From an uncultured Lachnospiraceae bacterium (lineage in GTDB: Bacteria > Bacillota > Clostridia > Lachnospirales > Lachnospiraceae), in the NCBI GenBank assembly GCA_905236615.1, contig CAJORC010000036.1, positions 1 through 7,197 on the forward strand: 7,197 nucleotides of DNA, written 5' to 3'. A program made the position numbers and the translations under genes. Of the stretch, positions 6,519 to 7,197 are shown piece after piece (positions within the stretch are counted from its first letter, which is position 1; every line of letters starts with the position of its first letter). The notes under the pieces were generated by a model. That model made no database searches. It was given only the letters and a program-made list of their open reading frames with translations, and had not been told where the DNA came from.

Positions 6519-7197
6519 TTATTTCTTTGCTGCTGCGGCTGCTGCTGCAACCTCTGCTGCGTAGTCCTCTTCCTTCTTCTCCATACCTTCGCCGGTCTCG
6601 AATCGAACTACGTTCTTGATAACGATCTTTGCGCCGTTAGCCTTAGCAACCTCGTCAATGTACTTCTGAACTGACTGCTTTCCGTCCTCAGCCTTTACAT
6701 ATGCCTGGTCAGCAAGGCAGATTTCCTTGTACTGCTTTGAAACACGTCCCTGTACAAGACCTGAGAAAATCTTGTTCTCAGAGATATTTGCTTTGTCTGC
6801 AATAGCAAGTTCTGCAAGCTTTGCAGCTGCTTCCTTTGAAAGGAAGTTGAAGAGATATGTCATGTTGCTCTTCTTCTCTTCATAGATAGCGATATCTTCA
6901 TCGCTCCAAAGCTTCTCGCTTACAGCCTTCTCGATAAGTGCATTGAGAATCGGCTTCGGAAGTGAAGCAGGATCATTTAATGCACTGTCAACAGTAAGGC
7001 TTCTAAGATGTGCCTTCTCTTCATCTGAAATATCATTCTCGCTGATATACTGAGGGTTCATAGCTGCTACCTGCATAGCTACGTTCTTACCCATCTCCTT
7101 AACAGCGTCGTTAACAACATCTGACTCAACATCAACAATAACACCGATCTTACCGCCTGCGTGGATGTAAGCAGCTACGAAACCGTTCTGCTCTTCA
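6519..7197 (-). CDS. tsf: Translation elongation factor Ts, 5' end outside window
   Basis: EF-Ts is the nucleotide exchange factor that reloads EF-Tu with GTP in the cytoplasm. The 225 visible residues cover its core and C-terminal part. The first visible stretch includes AAYIHAGGKIGVIVDVES, the family's conserved YIH-GG-(K/R)IGV segment, followed by MGKNVAMQVAAMNPQY. The N-terminal UBA-like domain and the TDFV motif that contacts EF-Tu lie beyond the right edge. The ATG at 7094 is internal, since the frame stays open and conserved to the window edge. The protein ends in seven alanines and two lysines, encoded by a nearly pure GCA repeat (6528-6548). The gene stops with TAA and is followed by a terminator rather than by pyrH, so here it is the last gene of its transcript, presumably after rpsB. 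Confidence 0.97.
   Translation of the reverse strand, partial: EEQNGFVAAYIHAGGKIGVIVDVESDVVNDAVKEMGKNVAMQVAAMNPQYISENDISDEEKAHLRSLTVDSALNDPASLPKPILNALIEKAVSEKLWSDEDIAIYEEKKSNMTYLFNFLSKEAAAKLAELAIADKANISENKIFSGLVQGRVSKQYKEICLADQAYVKAEDGKQSVQKYIDEVAKANGAKIVIKNVVRFETGEGMEKKEEDYAAEVAAAAAAAKK

Overview
The window reads as ordinary chromosome from a low-to-mid GC Gram-positive bacterium. The dgt and DnaG sequences, the short RpoD (377 aa, with no long insert between regions 1 and 2) and the order dgt-dnaG-rpoD-trmK point to Clostridia, most likely Lachnospiraceae. This placement rests on remembered family resemblance, not on a search. Every gene I accept lies on the minus strand, so transcription runs from right to left. 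I see no rRNA, tRNA, CRISPR array, insertion sequence or phage gene.

From right to left: (1) the 3' two thirds or more of tsf (EF-Ts), running off the right edge and ending in a clear intrinsic terminator; (2) a 127-residue multi-pass membrane protein of unknown function, starting only 18 nt after the terminator's U-tract; (3) a 73-nt gap with a plausible sigma-A promoter and a strong ribosome binding site; (4) a tight cluster dgt (HD-domain dNTP triphosphohydrolase), dnaG (primase), rpoD (primary sigma factor) and trmK (tRNA m1A22 methyltransferase), with gaps of 4, 20 and 2 nt; (5) a 71-nt gap with a perfect TTGACA and two palindromes; (6) a nucleoside/uridine kinase-like gene that begins with a threonyl-tRNA-synthetase-like N-terminal region and runs off the left edge.

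The cluster is a variant of the macromolecular synthesis operon. It joins nucleotide-pool control (Dgt), replication priming (DnaG), transcription initiation (RpoD) and tRNA modification (TrmK). I did not find an obviously new multi-gene system. The best points for a second look are: the dgt reading frame has no ATG, GTG or TTG start where its homology and ribosome binding site place the start, and an ACG codon sits exactly there; the kinase N-terminus looks like a tRNA-editing domain that has lost its catalytic residues; and the unknown membrane protein lies in the shadow of the tsf terminator.
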